Of a stretch of 64,000 bases of DNA, positions 46,800 to 58,400 are shown piece by piece. The position numbers and the translations under genes were made by a program. Source of the stretch: Reichenbachiella carrageenanivorans (GTDB lineage: Bacteria > Bacteroidota > Bacteroidia > Cytophagales > Cyclobacteriaceae); assembly GCF_025639805.1 (NCBI RefSeq), contig NZ_CP106735.1, forward strand, positions 2,110,001-2,174,000, in the 5' to 3' direction. The first letter of the stretch is position 1. Every line of letters begins with the position of its first letter. The notes beneath the pieces were generated by a model. The model had not been told where the DNA came from and searched no databases. It worked only from the letters and a program-made list of their open reading frames with translations.

Positions 46800-46872
46800 G
46801 CGGGAGTAGCTCAGTTGGTAGAGCGACAGCCTTCCAAGCTGTAGGTCGCGGGTTCGAGCCTCGTCTCCCGCT
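46800..46872 (+). tRNA. tRNA-Gly (TCC)
   Basis: Acceptor stem GCGGGAG with CTCCCGC and an anticodon loop reading CTTCCAA, so the anticodon is TCC. T loop TTCGAGC is standard. It is 43 bases after tRNA-Tyr in the same transcript. Confidence 0.96.
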
Positions 46873-46885
46873 CTTAATTTTTCAA

Positions 46886-46957
46886 GCCGATGTAGCTCAG
46901 GGGTAGAGTGCTTCCTTGGTAAGGAAGAGGTCACGGGTTCAAATCCCGTCATTGGCT
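46886..46957 (+). tRNA. tRNA-Thr (GGT)
   Basis: Acceptor stem GCCGATG with CATTGGC (one G-T pair), an anticodon stem CTTCC/GGAAG and loop TTGGTAA, so the anticodon is GGT. It is the last tRNA before tuf. Confidence 0.96.
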
Positions 46958-46969
46958 CATATCTCTGAA

Positions 46970-47039
46970 AGCCTTTTTGCTAAGAAGGCTAATACTGGTT
47001 TGAGTGATTGTGCTATATATTTATGTGTAGCCTTTTTTT
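46970..47039 (+). promoter_or_regulatory. possible attenuator in the tuf leader
   Basis: AGCCTT (46970-46975) can pair with AAGGCT (46985-46990). The same AAGGCTA can instead pair with TAGCCTT (47028-47034), which is followed by TTTTT. The two folds exclude each other, as in an antiterminator/terminator pair. It lies between tRNA-Thr and tuf and could set how much read-through reaches tuf. Confidence 0.5.
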
Positions 47040-47080
47040 ATATTTAATTTAATATTTAACTAAAATAGGAATTTTCAAAC

Positions 47081-48268
47081 ATGGCTAAAGAAACCTTTGA
47101 CCGTTCGAAACCTCACGTGAATATTGGTACAATTGGTCACGTGGATCACGGAAAGACAACTCTGACTGCTGCGATCTCTTCAGTTCTTGCGAACAAGGGT
47201 CTAGCAGAAATGAAAGACTTTTCTTCTATCGACAACGCTCCAGAAGAAAAAGAAAGAGGTATTACTATTAATACTTCGCACATCGAATACCAAACAGATT
47301 CTAGACACTACGCTCACGTAGATTGTCCTGGTCACGCCGATTATGTGAAAAACATGATTACTGGTGCTGCTCAGATGGACGGTGCTATCATCGTGGTAGC
47401 TGCTACTGATGGACCAATGCCACAAACAAGAGAGCACATCTTGCTTTCTCGTCAGGTTGGAGTTCCTGCTTTGGTTGTATTTATGAACAAAGTAGATTTG
47501 GTAGACGATCCTGAATTACTTGAGTTAGTAGAAATGGAAGTAAGAGAATTGCTTTCTGAGTACGACTTCCCAGGTGATGATATTCCAGTAATTGCTGGTT
47601 CTGCACTTGGTGCATTGAATGGAGAGCCTGAGTGGGTAGCTAAAGTTGAGGAATTGATGGATGCAGTTGACAACTACATTCCACTACCAGAAAGAGCTAT
47701 TGACAAGGATTTCTTGATGCCAGTAGAGGATGTGTTCTCTATTACAGGTAGAGGTACTGTTGCTACAGGTAGAATCGAAAGAGGTGTTACTAACACTGGA
47801 GATGCTGTAGACATCATCGGTATGGGTGCTGAAGACATGAAGTCTACAATCACTGGTGTTGAGATGTTTAGAAAAATATTGGACAGAGGTGAAGCTGGTG
47901 ACAACGTTGGTCTTTTGCTAAGAGGTATTGAAAAAGCCCAGATCAAAAGAGGAATGATTATCTGTAAGCCAGGTTCTGTAAACCCTCATGCTAAATTCAA
48001 AGCTGAAGTTTACGTACTGTCTAAAGAAGAAGGTGGACGTCACACTCCATTCTTTAACAAATACAGACCACAGTTCTACGTAAGAACAACTGACGTTACA
48101 GGTGAAATCATGCTTCCTGAAGGAGTAGAAATGGTTATGCCAGGTGATAACGTTACTATCGAAGTAACTTTGATCAACAAAATCGCAATGGAAAAAGGAT
48201 TGAGATTTGCAATCAGAGAAGGTGGTAGAACAGTTGGATCTGGTCAGGTAACTGAAATTTTAGACTAA
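47081..48268 (+). CDS. tuf: elongation factor Tu
   Basis: A 395-residue EF-Tu of full length. GTP-binding motifs are [11 protein letters not shown] (G1), '[10 protein letters not shown]' (switch I), DCPGHADY (G3) and NKVD (G4), with the C-terminal barrel signature '[16 protein letters not shown]'. It carries aminoacyl-tRNA to the ribosome. It follows three tRNA genes and precedes tRNA-Trp, the usual arrangement in Bacteroidota. Confidence 0.98.
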   Translation: MAKETFDRSKPHVNIGTIGHVDHGKTTLTAAISSVLANKGLAEMKDFSSIDNAPEEKERGITINTSHIEYQTDSRHYAHVDCPGHADYVKNMITGAAQMDGAIIVVAATDGPMPQTREHILLSRQVGVPALVVFMNKVDLVDDPELLELVEMEVRELLSEYDFPGDDIPVIAGSALGALNGEPEWVAKVEELMDAVDNYIPLPERAIDKDFLMPVEDVFSITGRGTVATGRIERGVTNTGDAVDIIGMGAEDMKSTITGVEMFRKILDRGEAGDNVGLLLRGIEKAQIKRGMIICKPGSVNPHAKFKAEVYVLSKEEGGRHTPFFNKYRPQFYVRTTDVTGEIMLPEGVEMVMPGDNVTIEVTLINKIAMEKGLRFAIREGGRTVGSGQVTEILD

Positions 48269-48296
48269 GGTCTAATACAGATATAGTAAGATTATC

Positions 48297-48328
48297 AAAT
48301 GCGTTTCATTATTTAATGAAGCGCATTT
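48297..48328 (+). terminator. terminator after tuf, overlapping the next promoter
   Basis: AAATGCG (48297-48303) pairs with CGCATTT (48322-48328), extended inward through TTCATT/AATGAA with a T-G pair, so about 14 pairs around loop ATTT. The last bases of the 3' arm are also part of the next promoter's TTTG. The T-run after it is short (TGTTT). Confidence 0.75.
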
Positions 48329-48357
48329 GTTTATAATCAAAAATAATTCTAATTTTG
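48326..48357 (+). promoter_or_regulatory. promoter of the tRNA-Trp-secE-nusG-rpl-rpoBC operon
   Basis: TTTG at 48326-48329, a 20-base spacer and TAATTTTG at 48350-48357. The next bases are CAGTCC. It lies 25 bases before tRNA-Trp. The TTTG is shared with the preceding terminator stem. Confidence 0.8.
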
Positions 48358-48381
48358 CAGTCCTTTTGGGCTGAAGGATAC

Positions 48382-48454
48382 ACGGGTGTAGCTCAATTGG
48401 CAGAGTAGTGGTCTCCAAAACCATTGGTTGGGAGTTCGAGTCTCTCCACCCGTG
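48382..48454 (+). tRNA. tRNA-Trp (CCA)
   Basis: Acceptor stem ACGGGTG with CACCCGT, an anticodon stem GTGGT/ACCAT and loop CTCCAAA, so the anticodon is CCA. It leads the secE-nusG-ribosomal-protein operon, as in many bacteria. Confidence 0.96.
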
Positions 48455-48481
48455 CAAATGTTTAAAGCAAAGGTTTGAGTA

Positions 48482-48670
48482 ATGGCAAAATTGATTGACT
48501 TTTTTAAAGAATCCTATGATGAGATGGTCCATAAGGTTACGTGGTCTAAGTATAGTGAACTTCAGAGTAGTTCAATTTTGGTATTGGTCGCTTCCCTGAT
48601 CTTCGCAATATTCATTGGAATAATAGATTTCGGATTCGATAATCTATTAAAATGGTTTTATAATCTATAA
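48482..48670 (+). CDS. secE: preprotein translocase subunit SecE
   Basis: A 62-residue protein of the minimal SecE form: an amphipathic start 'FFKESYDEMVHKVTWSKYSE' and a single membrane helix near residues 32-52. 'EMVHKVTW' is the conserved region. It is a core subunit of the SecYEG channel. It is 27 bases after tRNA-Trp and 21 bases before nusG. Confidence 0.93.
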   Translation: MAKLIDFFKESYDEMVHKVTWSKYSELQSSSILVLVASLIFAIFIGIIDFGFDNLLKWFYNL

Positions 48671-48691
48671 ATAGTTAAAAGTCCCGCTATT

Positions 48692-49249
48692 ATGAGTGAA
48701 CTTAAATGGTACGTTGTTCGTGCGGTCAGTGGACAGGAAAAAAAGGTGAAAGCCTACTTGGAAACTGAGATCGTAAGGATGGGCCTAGAAGAATACATTC
48801 CTCAAGTCATGATACCTGCAGAAAAGGTGTATGAGATGAGAAATGGGAAGAAGCGTGTGAGAGAAAGAAATTTCTTCCCAGGCTATATTCTGATTTCTGC
48901 GGACCTGAAATACGGTGAAGTACAGCATACCATCACTAAAATACCGGGAGTTATTGGCTTTTTAGGTGCCGACGATGGCGGACCTGCCAAAACACCAGTA
49001 GCGCTTAGACAAAATGAGGTAAACCGAATTTTGGGTAAAGTAGAAGAGGTTGATGAGTTTGAAGAAAAACTAGATACTCCTTTTATTGTAGGCGAAACTG
49101 TGAAAGTAATGGATGGGCCGTTCAGTGGATTTACAGGTGCAGTAGAAGAGGTTTTTGAAGAAAGAAAGAAGCTAAATGTAATGGTGAAAATCTTTGGAAG
49201 AAACACGCCTGTAGAACTTAATTATATACAAGTAGAAAAAACAGAGTAA
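48692..49249 (+). CDS. nusG: transcription termination/antitermination factor NusG
   Basis: A 185-residue NusG with the N-terminal NGN domain ('[18 protein letters not shown]', '[10 protein letters not shown]') and a C-terminal KOW domain ('[20 protein letters not shown]'). It binds RNA polymerase and couples transcription with translation. It lies two bases before rplK. Confidence 0.97.
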   Translation: MSELKWYVVRAVSGQEKKVKAYLETEIVRMGLEEYIPQVMIPAEKVYEMRNGKKRVRERNFFPGYILISADLKYGEVQHTITKIPGVIGFLGADDGGPAKTPVALRQNEVNRILGKVEEVDEFEEKLDTPFIVGETVKVMDGPFSGFTGAVEEVFEERKKLNVMVKIFGRNTPVELNYIQVEKTE

Positions 49250-49251
49250 AA

Positions 49252-49692
49252 ATGGCTAAGGAAATTAGTGGTTACTTAAAATTACAGATAAAGGGTGGCG
49301 CAGCCAACCCTTCTCCTCCTGTAGGACCTGCACTTGGTAGTAAAGGTCTTAACATTATGGACTTCTGTAAGCAATTTAATGCTAGAACCCAGGAAAAAGC
49401 GGGACAGGTGTTGCCTGTACTTGTTACTATTTATACCGATAAGTCGTTTGATTTTGTTATAAAAACTCCTCCTGCGCCAGTATTGTTGTTGAACGCAGCA
49501 AAACTGAAAAAGGCTTCTTCGGAGCCTAATCGCGATAAGGTGGGTAGCGTAACTTGGGATCAAGTGAAAGAAATTGCTGAAACTAAAATGCCAGATTTGA
49601 ACGCATTTACAATAGAGTCAGCAATGAAGCAGGTAGCTGGTACAGCTCGAAGCATGGGTATAAAAGTAAGTGGTCAAGCCCCTTGGGCCTAA
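49252..49692 (+). CDS. rplK: 50S ribosomal protein L11
   Basis: A 146-residue L11 with '[20 protein letters not shown]', '[12 protein letters not shown]' and the RNA-binding C-terminal helix '[11 protein letters not shown]'. It binds the GTPase-associated centre of 23S rRNA. It is 16 bases before rplA. Confidence 0.97.
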   Translation: MAKEISGYLKLQIKGGAANPSPPVGPALGSKGLNIMDFCKQFNARTQEKAGQVLPVLVTIYTDKSFDFVIKTPPAPVLLLNAAKLKKASSEPNRDKVGSVTWDQVKEIAETKMPDLNAFTIESAMKQVAGTARSMGIKVSGQAPWA

Positions 49693-49708
49693 TTAATTTT
49701 AAATTAAC

Positions 49709-50404
49709 ATGGCGAAATTAACGAAAAATCAAAAGCTAGCTGCTGAGAAATATGATAAGACGAAGGATTATTCCATCGACGAAGCATCGCAACTAGTAAA
49801 GGACATCACTACAACTAAATTCGACGCCTCTGTGGATGTCGATATTAGGCTAGGAGTTGATCCAAGAAAGGCAGACCAAATGGTAAGAGGAGTAGCAACA
49901 CTCCCTCATGGAACTGGTAAAGAAGTAAGAGTTCTTGTACTATGTACTCCAGATAAAGAGCAAGAAGCTAAAGATGCTGGAGCAGATCACGTAGGATTGG
50001 ATGACTATATCGCGAAAATCGAGAAAGGTTGGACAGATATCGACGTAATCGTAACGATGCCAACGGTAATGGCTAAAGTAGGTAGAATAGGTAGAGTATT
50101 GGGCCCAAGAGGTTTGATGCCAAACCCTAAGTCTGGTACTGTGACATTGGACGTGGCTAAGGCAGTGCAAGAAGTGAAATCTGGTAAGATTGATTTTAAA
50201 GTAGATAAATTTGGTATTATTCACGCAAGTGTAGGAAAAGTTTCCTTTACAGCGGAGCAAATCAAAGAAAATGCTTTAGAGCTAATCAATGTGGTAAATA
50301 AATTGAAGCCATCTAGTGCAAAAGGAACTTATATGAGAAATATTAGTCTTTCTAGCACAATGAGTACTGGTATTTCAATTGATAAAGCCTCAACTGGAAT
50401 TTAA
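49709..50404 (+). CDS. rplA: 50S ribosomal protein L1
   Basis: A 231-residue L1. '[20 protein letters not shown]', '[13 protein letters not shown]' and '[20 protein letters not shown]' (three blocks) are diagnostic. In many bacteria L1 represses the L11-L1 message; no clear mimic site was found in the leader here. Confidence 0.97.
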   Translation: MAKLTKNQKLAAEKYDKTKDYSIDEASQLVKDITTTKFDASVDVDIRLGVDPRKADQMVRGVATLPHGTGKEVRVLVLCTPDKEQEAKDAGADHVGLDDYIAKIEKGWTDIDVIVTMPTVMAKVGRIGRVLGPRGLMPNPKSGTVTLDVAKAVQEVKSGKIDFKVDKFGIIHASVGKVSFTAEQIKENALELINVVNKLKPSSAKGTYMRNISLSSTMSTGISIDKASTGI

Positions 50405-50459
50405 AAGATCTTTTATAATCAATGTCGCTCTTGCGGCAAGATTCTAAATAAAGAATAAA

Positions 50460-50990
50460 ATGACTAGAGCAGAAAAAGCCGTTGTTATTAAAGAACTTTC
50501 TGAGAAGTTTAAAGAAACTAGTAATTTCTATTTTACTGATGCTGCTGGATTGACAGTAGCAGAGATAAATGACTTCAGACAAAAGTGCTTCGATAATGGC
50601 GTAGAGTACAGAGTGGTGAAAAACACACTCATCAGAAAAGCTCTGGAAACTGTTGACGCTGATTTCACATCGTTGAATGATGAAGTATTAACAGGATTTT
50701 CAGGGGTGATGTTCACAGGAGCAGAAAATGCAAATGTACCTGCTAAGATCATCAAAGAATTTAAAAAATCTGACAAGGCAGATAGACCAAAACTAAAGGG
50801 AGCTTCCATCGATTACGATCTCTTTATTGGTGAGGAACACCTAAATACATTGTCTACACTTAAGTCGAAAAACGAACTTATTGGCGAAGTTATTGGGTTG
50901 TTGCAATCTCCTGCGAAGAATGTTGTTTCTGCTCTTCAGAGCGGAGGTCAAACACTTTCAGGATTGGTCAAGACGTTGTCAGAACGTTAA
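50460..50990 (+). CDS. rplJ: 50S ribosomal protein L10
   Basis: A 176-residue L10: 'SNFYFTDAAGLTVAEINDFR', 'VKNTLIRKAL' and a C-terminal helix that anchors L7/L12. The 55-base gap after rplA holds a small hairpin TCTTG-CGG-CAAGA (50429-50441) and the palindrome AAAAGATCTTTT, perhaps part of an L10-type leader. It leads the rplJL pair. Confidence 0.96.
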   Translation: MTRAEKAVVIKELSEKFKETSNFYFTDAAGLTVAEINDFRQKCFDNGVEYRVVKNTLIRKALETVDADFTSLNDEVLTGFSGVMFTGAENANVPAKIIKEFKKSDKADRPKLKGASIDYDLFIGEEHLNTLSTLKSKNELIGEVIGLLQSPAKNVVSALQSGGQTLSGLVKTLSER

Positions 50991-51030
50991 AATTGGTTTC
51001 AAATTATTAAATATTAAATACTAAAATAAA

Positions 51031-51408
51031 ATGGCAGATTTAAAAGCATTCGCTGATCAGTTGGTCGGACTAACTGTAAAGGAAGTAAATGAATTAGCTG
51101 AAATTTTGAAAGAAGAGCATGGTATCGAGCCTGCTGCTGCTGCTGCTCCAGTAATGGTAGCTGGTGCTGCTGGTGGTGGAGAAGAAGCTGCTGAAAAAGA
51201 TTCTTTCGACGTTATCTTGAAATCTCCAGGAGGAGCTAAGTTGGCTATCGTTAAGTTGGTTAAAGAATTGACTGGACTTGGATTGAAAGAAGCTAAAGAA
51301 CTAGTTGATGGCGCACCTAAAGCAATAAAAGAAGGTGTTGCTAAAGACGAAGCTGAAGGGCTTAAGAAGCAGCTTGAAGAAGCTGGAGCTGAAGTAGAGC
51401 TTAAGTAA
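51031..51408 (+). CDS. rplL: 50S ribosomal protein L7/L12
   Basis: A 125-residue L12 with an N-terminal dimerisation part ('[19 protein letters not shown]'), an Ala/Gly-rich hinge of about 20 residues, and the C-terminal domain with '[20 protein letters not shown]'. It recruits the translation GTPases. A 145-base gap with a terminator-like hairpin separates it from rpoB. Confidence 0.97.
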   Translation: MADLKAFADQLVGLTVKEVNELAEILKEEHGIEPAAAAAPVMVAGAAGGGEEAAEKDSFDVILKSPGGAKLAIVKLVKELTGLGLKEAKELVDGAPKAIKEGVAKDEAEGLKKQLEEAGAEVELK

Positions 51409-51449
51409 AATTTGACAGTTTTTAGTAATAAAAACGTCTAAAAATTAGG

Positions 51450-51494
51450 CCTGTCCTGATTCCGATTGTTGTCGGAATCGGGATCAGGTCTTTT
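51450..51494 (+). terminator. attenuator-like terminator between rplL and rpoB
   Basis: GATTCCGA and TCGGAATC form a perfect 8-base stem with a 6-base loop, extended by several G-C and G-T pairs out to CCTG/CAGG; TCTTTT follows. It probably partly ends transcripts so that rpoBC is made at a lower level than the ribosomal proteins, as known for E. coli. Confidence 0.75.
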
Positions 51495-51553
51495 CCTGTT
51501 TCTGTAAAAAAGAGACAATTACTTACATTATTATCACATAAAATTGTACGGCC

Positions 51554-54500
51554 TTGGCTAGTAAAAATAAATCCGAAAGAATTAATTTTTCTTCGATTAA
51601 ATCAGTGATTGATTATCCTGATTTTTTGAAAGTTCAATTACAATCTTTTGAAGATTTTTTTCAGTTGGAAACGCCCGCTGAAAAAAGAATTCAGGAAGGA
51701 CTTTTTAAGGTTTTCTCAGAAAACTTTCCTATTTCTGATTCAAGAGAAAATTTTGTACTTGAATTTATCGATTACTTAGTAGATCCACCGAAATATAACG
51801 TGGACGAATGTATCGATAGAGGGTTGACATATTCTGTTCCTTTGAAGGCAAAATTGAAATTGTCTTGTAACGATGAGGACAACGATGATTTTGAAACCAT
51901 CGAGCAAGAAGTGTTCTTGGGTAATATCCCATACATGACAGGCAAAGGGTCGTTCGTTATCAATGGAGCGGAGAGAGTAATTGTTTCTCAGCTACACAGA
52001 TCTCCAGGTGTGTTTTTTGCACAAAGTAAGCATACCAATGGGACTAAATTATATTCAGCAAGAATTATCCCTTTCAAAGGTTCTTGGATTGAATTTGCTA
52101 CAGACGTAAACAACGTCATGTATGCCTACATTGACCGTAAGAAAAAATTCCCTGTTACTACTCTTTTAAGATCTATCGGGTACGGTTCTGACAAGGATAT
52201 CTTGGATTTGTTCGGATTGTCTGAGGAGATTCCGGCCAATGCCAAAGAACTTAAAAAGATAGTAGATAGAAAGTTAGCTGCGAGAGTTCTTCGAACTTGG
52301 ACGGAAGATTTCGTGGACGAAGATACTGGTGAAGTAGTATCTATCGATAGAAACGAAGTGGTACTAGAAAGAGACTCAATCATTACTGAAGATGATATTG
52401 AGACCATCCTAGACTCTGGAGCTAAATCAATTATCCTACACAAGAAGGATGTAAATATTACAGACTACTCTATTATTTACAACACCCTACAAAAGGATAA
52501 TTCAAACTCTGAAAAAGAAGCTGTAGAGCAAATCTATAGACAACTAAGAAACACTGAAGCACCTGATGAGCAAACGGCAAGGGATATCATCAACAACTTG
52601 TTCTTTAGTGATAAAAGATATGATTTAGGTGAAGTAGGTAGATACAGAATCAATCGTAAACTACAGCTTGACCTAAGCAACGACTCAAGAGTATTGACTA
52701 CAGAGGATATTATCCTTATCGTAAAATACTTGATTGGTTTGATCAACTCTAAGGCAGTAGTGGATGATATCGATCACTTGAGCAATAGAAGAGTAAGAAC
52801 AGTAGGAGAGCAGTTGTACGCTCAATTTGGCGTAGGACTTTCTAGAATGGCTCGTACCATTAAAGAAAGAATGAACGTTCGTGACAACGAAGAGTTTAAG
52901 CCAATTGACCTTATCAATGCTAGAACACTTTCTTCTGTCATTAACTCGTTCTTTGGAACGAATCAGCTGTCTCAGTTTATGGATCAAACGAATCCATTGG
53001 CAGAGGTCACTCACAAAAGAAGAATGTCAGCACTTGGGCCAGGTGGTCTTTCGAGAGAGAGAGCAGGGTTTGAGGTTCGGGATGTTCACTATACACACTA
53101 TGGTCGTCTATGTACCATCGAAACGCCTGAAGGACCGAACATTGGTTTGATTTCTTCTTTGTGTGTACATGCTAAAGTAAATAGCATGGGATTTATCGAA
53201 ACTCCATACCGAGAAGTAGAAGAAGGTGTAGTAAACATGACCAGCAATGTGAAATATCTGACTGCAGAAGAGGAAGATACTTACAATATTGCACAGGCAA
53301 ACGCTCCGTTGAAGGACGACGGAAACTTTGTAAACGATACCGTAAAAGCAAGATACGAAGGTGACTTCCCTGTGGTAGGACCTAAGGATCTAAAATATAT
53401 GGACGTAGCGCCAAACCAGATTGTATCTGTAGCAGCATCTATGATTCCTTTCCTAGAGCATGATGATGCGAACAGGGCTTTGATGGGATCCAACATGCAG
53501 CGCCAAGCAGTGCCATTGTTGAAGCCACAAGCACCAATCGTAGGTACAGGTCTAGAAAAAAGAGTTGCATTGGATTCTCGTTCACTGATCCTCGCTAGAG
53601 GAAAGGGAGAGGTAATAGAAGTAGATGCAAACAAGATTGTTGTTAAGTATGATATGTCTGATGACGAAAGCCTTGTGTCTTTCGACGAAGAGCACATCAC
53701 TTATGATTTGATCAAGTTTAGAAGAACGAACCAAGATACTTGTATCAATTTGAAACCTATTGTATATAAAGGGGATCAAATAGAAGAAGGTCAAGCACTT
53801 TGTGAAGGTTTCGCAACAGAAGATGGTGAGTTGGCTTTGGGTAGAAACTTGACCGTGGCCTTTATGCCTTGGCAAGGTTATAACTTTGAGGATGCGATTG
53901 TAATCTCAGAAAAAGTTGTAAGAGATGATGTATTTACATCTATCCACATCGATGAGTTCGAACTAGAAGTAAGAGATACGAAGAGAGGTGAAGAAGAATT
54001 GACCTCTGAAATTCCAAACGTAAGTGAGGAAGCTGTTAAAAATCTTGATGAAAATGGTATCATCAGAGTTGGTGCAGAAATCAAAGAAGGTGACATCTTA
54101 ATTGGTAAAATCACCCCTAAAGGAGAGACAGATCCTACACCAGAAGAAAAACTACTTCGTGCCATCTTTGGAGACAAAGCTGGTGATGTGAAAGATGCTT
54201 CACTGAAAGCTTCCCCATCATTAAGAGGTGTGGTTATCGATACTAAATTGTTTTCTAGACCAAAGAAAGACAAGGATCTAAGAGCTAAGACCAAAAGAGA
54301 AGTTGAAATTTTGAAAAACAACTACTCTCAAGAATTGAAAGAATTGAGAGGAGTAATGATTTCTAAATTGGTTGAATTGCTAGGTGGCAAGACTTGTCAA
54401 GGGGTGAAACACAAATTTGGGGATGAGATCATGTCTAAAGGGGTGAAATTCAATGCTAAAAACATAGAAGAGAACCTTTTCCCAGAAAAGAATATCTATA

Positions 54501-55426
54501 GAGATGAGTCTAACTACAATGTACAAGAAGAAGTAAACCTAATTGGTGACTTGTTGTTGGACAACTGGACAACTGACGAGAAAGTGAATAAAATGGTTTT
54601 TGAGTTAGTCAAAAACTTTGGCAAAAGAAGACACGATATTGGAGGTATCTTCAAACGTGAGAAATTTACTTTGGAAGTAGGAGATGAGTTGCCAGCAGGC
54701 ATTGTACAATTGGCTAAAGTATACGTGGCTAAGAAACGTAAACTGAAAGTTGGTGATAAGATGGCGGGTCGTCACGGTAACAAAGGGGTTGTAGCCAAAA
54801 TCGTAAGAGAGGAAGATATGCCTTTCTTGGAAGACGGGACACCAGTTGATATCTGTTTGAACCCTCTTGGTGTACCATCAAGGATGAACATTGGTCAGAT
54901 CTACGAAACAGTTCTTGGTTGGGCTGGATTGAAGTTGGGTAGAAAATATGCTACACCGATCTTCGATGGAGCTAGCATGGAGCAAGTAGCTGCTGAGTTG
55001 AAAGAAGCAGGCTTGCCAGAATACGGTAGAACTTATCTGTTCGATGGTTTATCTGGAAACAGATTTGATCAGCCAGTTACAGTAGGTGTGATTTACATGC
55101 TGAAACTAGGTCACTTGGTAGATGACAAAATGCACGCAAGGTCAATCGGACCATATTCTCTCATTACTCAGCAGCCGCTGGGTGGTAAGGCTCAGTTTGG
55201 TGGACAGCGTTTTGGAGAGATGGAAGTATGGGCATTGGAAGCATTTGGTGCAGCCAACGTACTTCAGGAAATCTTGACTATCAAATCTGATGATGTCATC
55301 GGTAGAGCAAAAGCATATGAAGCCATTGTAAAAGGCGAAAATATGAACAAACCAAATATTCCAGAGTCGTTCAACGTACTCGTTCACGAATTAAGAGGTT
55401 TGGCTCTTGAAATTACTTTAGACTAA
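51554..55426 (+). CDS. rpoB: DNA-directed RNA polymerase beta subunit
   Basis: A 1290-residue beta subunit of full length. The rifampicin pocket region has '[20 protein letters not shown]' and '[10 protein letters not shown]', and the C-terminal '[17 protein letters not shown]' is conserved. The best start is a TTG at 51554 (residues [12 protein letters not shown]), since no ATG lies nearby in frame and this gives the expected N-terminus. It is followed by rpoC after 48 bases. Confidence 0.98.
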   Translation: MASKNKSERINFSSIKSVIDYPDFLKVQLQSFEDFFQLETPAEKRIQEGLFKVFSENFPISDSRENFVLEFIDYLVDPPKYNVDECIDRGLTYSVPLKAKLKLSCNDEDNDDFETIEQEVFLGNIPYMTGKGSFVINGAERVIVSQLHRSPGVFFAQSKHTNGTKLYSARIIPFKGSWIEFATDVNNVMYAYIDRKKKFPVTTLLRSIGYGSDKDILDLFGLSEEIPANAKELKKIVDRKLAARVLRTWTEDFVDEDTGEVVSIDRNEVVLERDSIITEDDIETILDSGAKSIILHKKDVNITDYSIIYNTLQKDNSNSEKEAVEQIYRQLRNTEAPDEQTARDIINNLFFSDKRYDLGEVGRYRINRKLQLDLSNDSRVLTTEDIILIVKYLIGLINSKAVVDDIDHLSNRRVRTVGEQLYAQFGVGLSRMARTIKERMNVRDNEEFKPIDLINARTLSSVINSFFGTNQLSQFMDQTNPLAEVTHKRRMSALGPGGLSRERAGFEVRDVHYTHYGRLCTIETPEGPNIGLISSLCVHAKVNSMGFIETPYREVEEGVVNMTSNVKYLTAEEEDTYNIAQANAPLKDDGNFVNDTVKARYEGDFPVVGPKDLKYMDVAPNQIVSVAASMIPFLEHDDANRALMGSNMQRQAVPLLKPQAPIVGTGLEKRVALDSRSLILARGKGEVIEVDANKIVVKYDMSDDESLVSFDEEHITYDLIKFRRTNQDTCINLKPIVYKGDQIEEGQALCEGFATEDGELALGRNLTVAFMPWQGYNFEDAIVISEKVVRDDVFTSIHIDEFELEVRDTKRGEEELTSEIPNVSEEAVKNLDENGIIRVGAEIKEGDILIGKITPKGETDPTPEEKLLRAIFGDKAGDVKDASLKASPSLRGVVIDTKLFSRPKKDKDLRAKTKREVEILKNNYSQELKELRGVMISKLVELLGGKTCQGVKHKFGDEIMSKGVKFNAKNIEENLFPEKNIYRDESNYNVQEEVNLIGDLLLDNWTTDEKVNKMVFELVKNFGKRRHDIGGIFKREKFTLEVGDELPAGIVQLAKVYVAKKRKLKVGDKMAGRHGNKGVVAKIVREEDMPFLEDGTPVDICLNPLGVPSRMNIGQIYETVLGWAGLKLGRKYATPIFDGASMEQVAAELKEAGLPEYGRTYLFDGLSGNRFDQPVTVGVIYMLKLGHLVDDKMHARSIGPYSLITQQPLGGKAQFGGQRFGEMEVWALEAFGAANVLQEILTIKSDDVIGRAKAYEAIVKGENMNKPNIPESFNVLVHELRGLALEITLD

Positions 55427-55474
55427 TTAATTGATCATAAGACCTTCGGGTCATTAACATATAAGATTGTAATT

Positions 55475-58400
55475 ATGGCATTCAGAAAAAGCAAAAAGCT
55501 AAGCAGCAACTTCTCGAGAGTTACAGTAAGTTTGGCTTCTCCCGAATCTATTCTGGAAAGCTCACATGGTGAGGTTACACAGCCTGAAACTATCAATTAT
55601 AGAACTTACAAGCCTGAAATGGGTGGTTTGTTCTGTGAACGTATTTTCGGGCCAGTAAAAGATTGGGAATGTCATTGTGGAAAATATAAGAGAATCAGAT
55701 ATAAGGGAATTATCTGTGATAGATGTGGGGTAGAAGTTACCGAGAAGAAGGTACGTCGCGAACGCATGGGTCACATAGAATTGGTCGTTCCTGTAGCACA
55801 TATCTGGTACTTCAAATCATTGCCTAACAAAATCGGTTACCTCTTAGGAATTCCTACTAAGAAATTGGATCAGATCATCTACTACGAGCGTTACTTGGTT
55901 ATTCAGCCAGGGGCAAAAGAAGAAGATGGTATTGCTCGTCACGACTTCTTAACTGAAGATGAGTACTTAGATATCTTGGATAAATTACCAAGAGAAAACC
56001 AATTGTTGGACGATGACGATCCAAACAAATTCATTGCGAAGATGGGAGCAGAGGCGTTAGAGATGTCTTTGTCTAGAATCGAGTTGGATGATTTGTCTTA
56101 CGAATTGCGCCACCAGGCAGCCACTGATACTTCTCAGCAGAGAAAAGCGGAGGCACTGAAAAGATTGAAAGTAGTAGAAGCATTTAGAGATGCTAAAACT
56201 CGTATCGAAAACAGACCTGAGTGGATGATTATCAAAATGGTACCAGTTATTCCTCCAGAATTGCGTCCATTGGTGCCATTGGATGGTGGTAGATTCGCTA
56301 CTTCGGATTTGAATGATCTATACAGAAGAGTGATCATCAGAAACAATCGATTGAAACGATTGATCGATATCAAAGCACCAGAAGTGATTCTTAGAAATGA
56401 GAAGCGTATGCTTCAGGAAGCTGTAGATTCATTATTTGATAATTCAAGAAAAGTAAACGCCGTAAGATCTGATGGAAACAGAGCTTTAAAATCTTTGAGT
56501 GATATGCTTAAAGGTAAGCAAGGTCGATTCCGTCAAAACTTGCTAGGTAAGAGGGTAGATTACTCTGGCCGTTCTGTAATTGTAGTAGGGCCAGAATTGA
56601 AAATGCATGAATGTGGACTTCCAAAAGGAATGGCTGCCGAGCTTTTCAAACCTTTCGTTATCAGAAAATTGATAGAAAGAGGAATTGTTAAGACTGTGAA
56701 GTCGGCGAAGAAAATCGTTGACAGAAAGGATCCTGTGATTTGGGACATTCTGGAGAATGTACTGAAAGGACACCCTGTATTGCTTAACAGAGCTCCTACA
56801 CTTCACCGTTTGGGTATTCAGGCTTTCCAGCCTAAAATGATTGAAGGTAAAGCGATTCAATTGCACCCATTGGCATGTACAGCATTCAACGCCGATTTTG
56901 ATGGTGACCAAATGGCGGTTCACGTGCCTCTAGGGCACGAAGCTATCTTGGAAGCTTCAGTATTGATGTTGGCTTCGCACAACATCCTAAACCCTGCCAA
57001 CGGAGCGCCGATTACAGTTCCTTCTCAAGATATGGTTTTGGGTCTGTATTACGTAACCAAAGGAAAACGTAGCACGGATAAAGAAAAGATTGCAGGCGAA
57101 GGCATGACATTCTATAGTGCAGAAGAAGTAGAAATTGCGATCAATGAAGGTCAGCTGTCTAAGCATGCTTACATCAAAGTAAGAACTAAAGTTCGTACCG
57201 CGAGTGGTGAGTTAGAAACTAAAATCATCGAAACAGTAGCTGGTAGAGTAATATTCAATCAGTTGGTGCCAGAGGCGGTTGGTTTTGTAGATGAATTGCT
57301 CTCTAAGAAGAAATTGCAACAAATTATTTCTACGGTATTTAAAATATCAGGAATGGCTAGAACGGCTCAGTTCCTTGATGATATCAAACATCTAGGATTC
57401 CAGTCTGCATACAAAGGCGGATTGTCAATGGGATTGGGAGATATCAATATACCTGCAGAAAAAGATAAGTTGGTCACTCAGGCTAAAGAGGAAGTAGAAG
57501 CTGTATGGCAAAACTACCAAATGGGTCTGATCACTGACAACGAGCGTTACAATCAAGTGATTGACATCTGGACTAGAATCAACTCTATGTTGACTGGTAC
57601 ATTGATGACACAGCTCGAAGAAGAAGATCAAGGGTTTAACTCGATCTATATGATGATGCACTCAGGTGCAAGGGGATCTAGAGAACAGATCCGTCAGTTG
57701 GGAGGAATGAGAGGATTGATGGCTAAGCCACAAAAGAACCTTCAAGGTTCGGTTGGGGAGATCATCGAAAACCCTATTCTATCTAACTTTAAAGAAGGGC
57801 TAGATGTAATCGAGTATTTTATTTCGACTCACGGTGCTCGTAAAGGTTTGGCTGATACAGCCTTGAAAACGGCCGATGCGGGTTACTTGACCAGACGTTT
57901 GGTTGATGTATCACAAGATGTGGTAGTCAATGAAGATGATTGTGGTACTTTGAGAGGATTGGATGTATCTGCCTTGAAAGACAACGAGGACATCGTTGAA
58001 CCACTATCTGAAAGGATCTTGGGTAGAGTATCTGTACATGATGTGTATGATCCAATCACTGAGAAGCTGATGATCCCAGCTGGAATCGAAATTACTGAGG
58101 ATTTGGCTGACGCTGTTGATGAAAGTGCAATAGAGACAGTTGAAATCAGATCAGTATTGACCTGTGAGTCTAAAAAAGGAGTTTGTGCGAAATGTTACGG
58201 ACGTAACCTAGCCACAGGCGCTATGGCTCAGCAAGGTGAAGCTGTCGGTGTAATTGCTGCACAGTCGATCGGTGAGCCAGGTACACAGTTGACATTGAGA
58301 ACTTTCCACGTTGGGGGTACAGCCTCTAATATTGCTGTAGATGCAACTATTTTGGCAAAGTTTGATGGTGTAGTAGAGATGGAAGGCTTGAGAGCTATCA

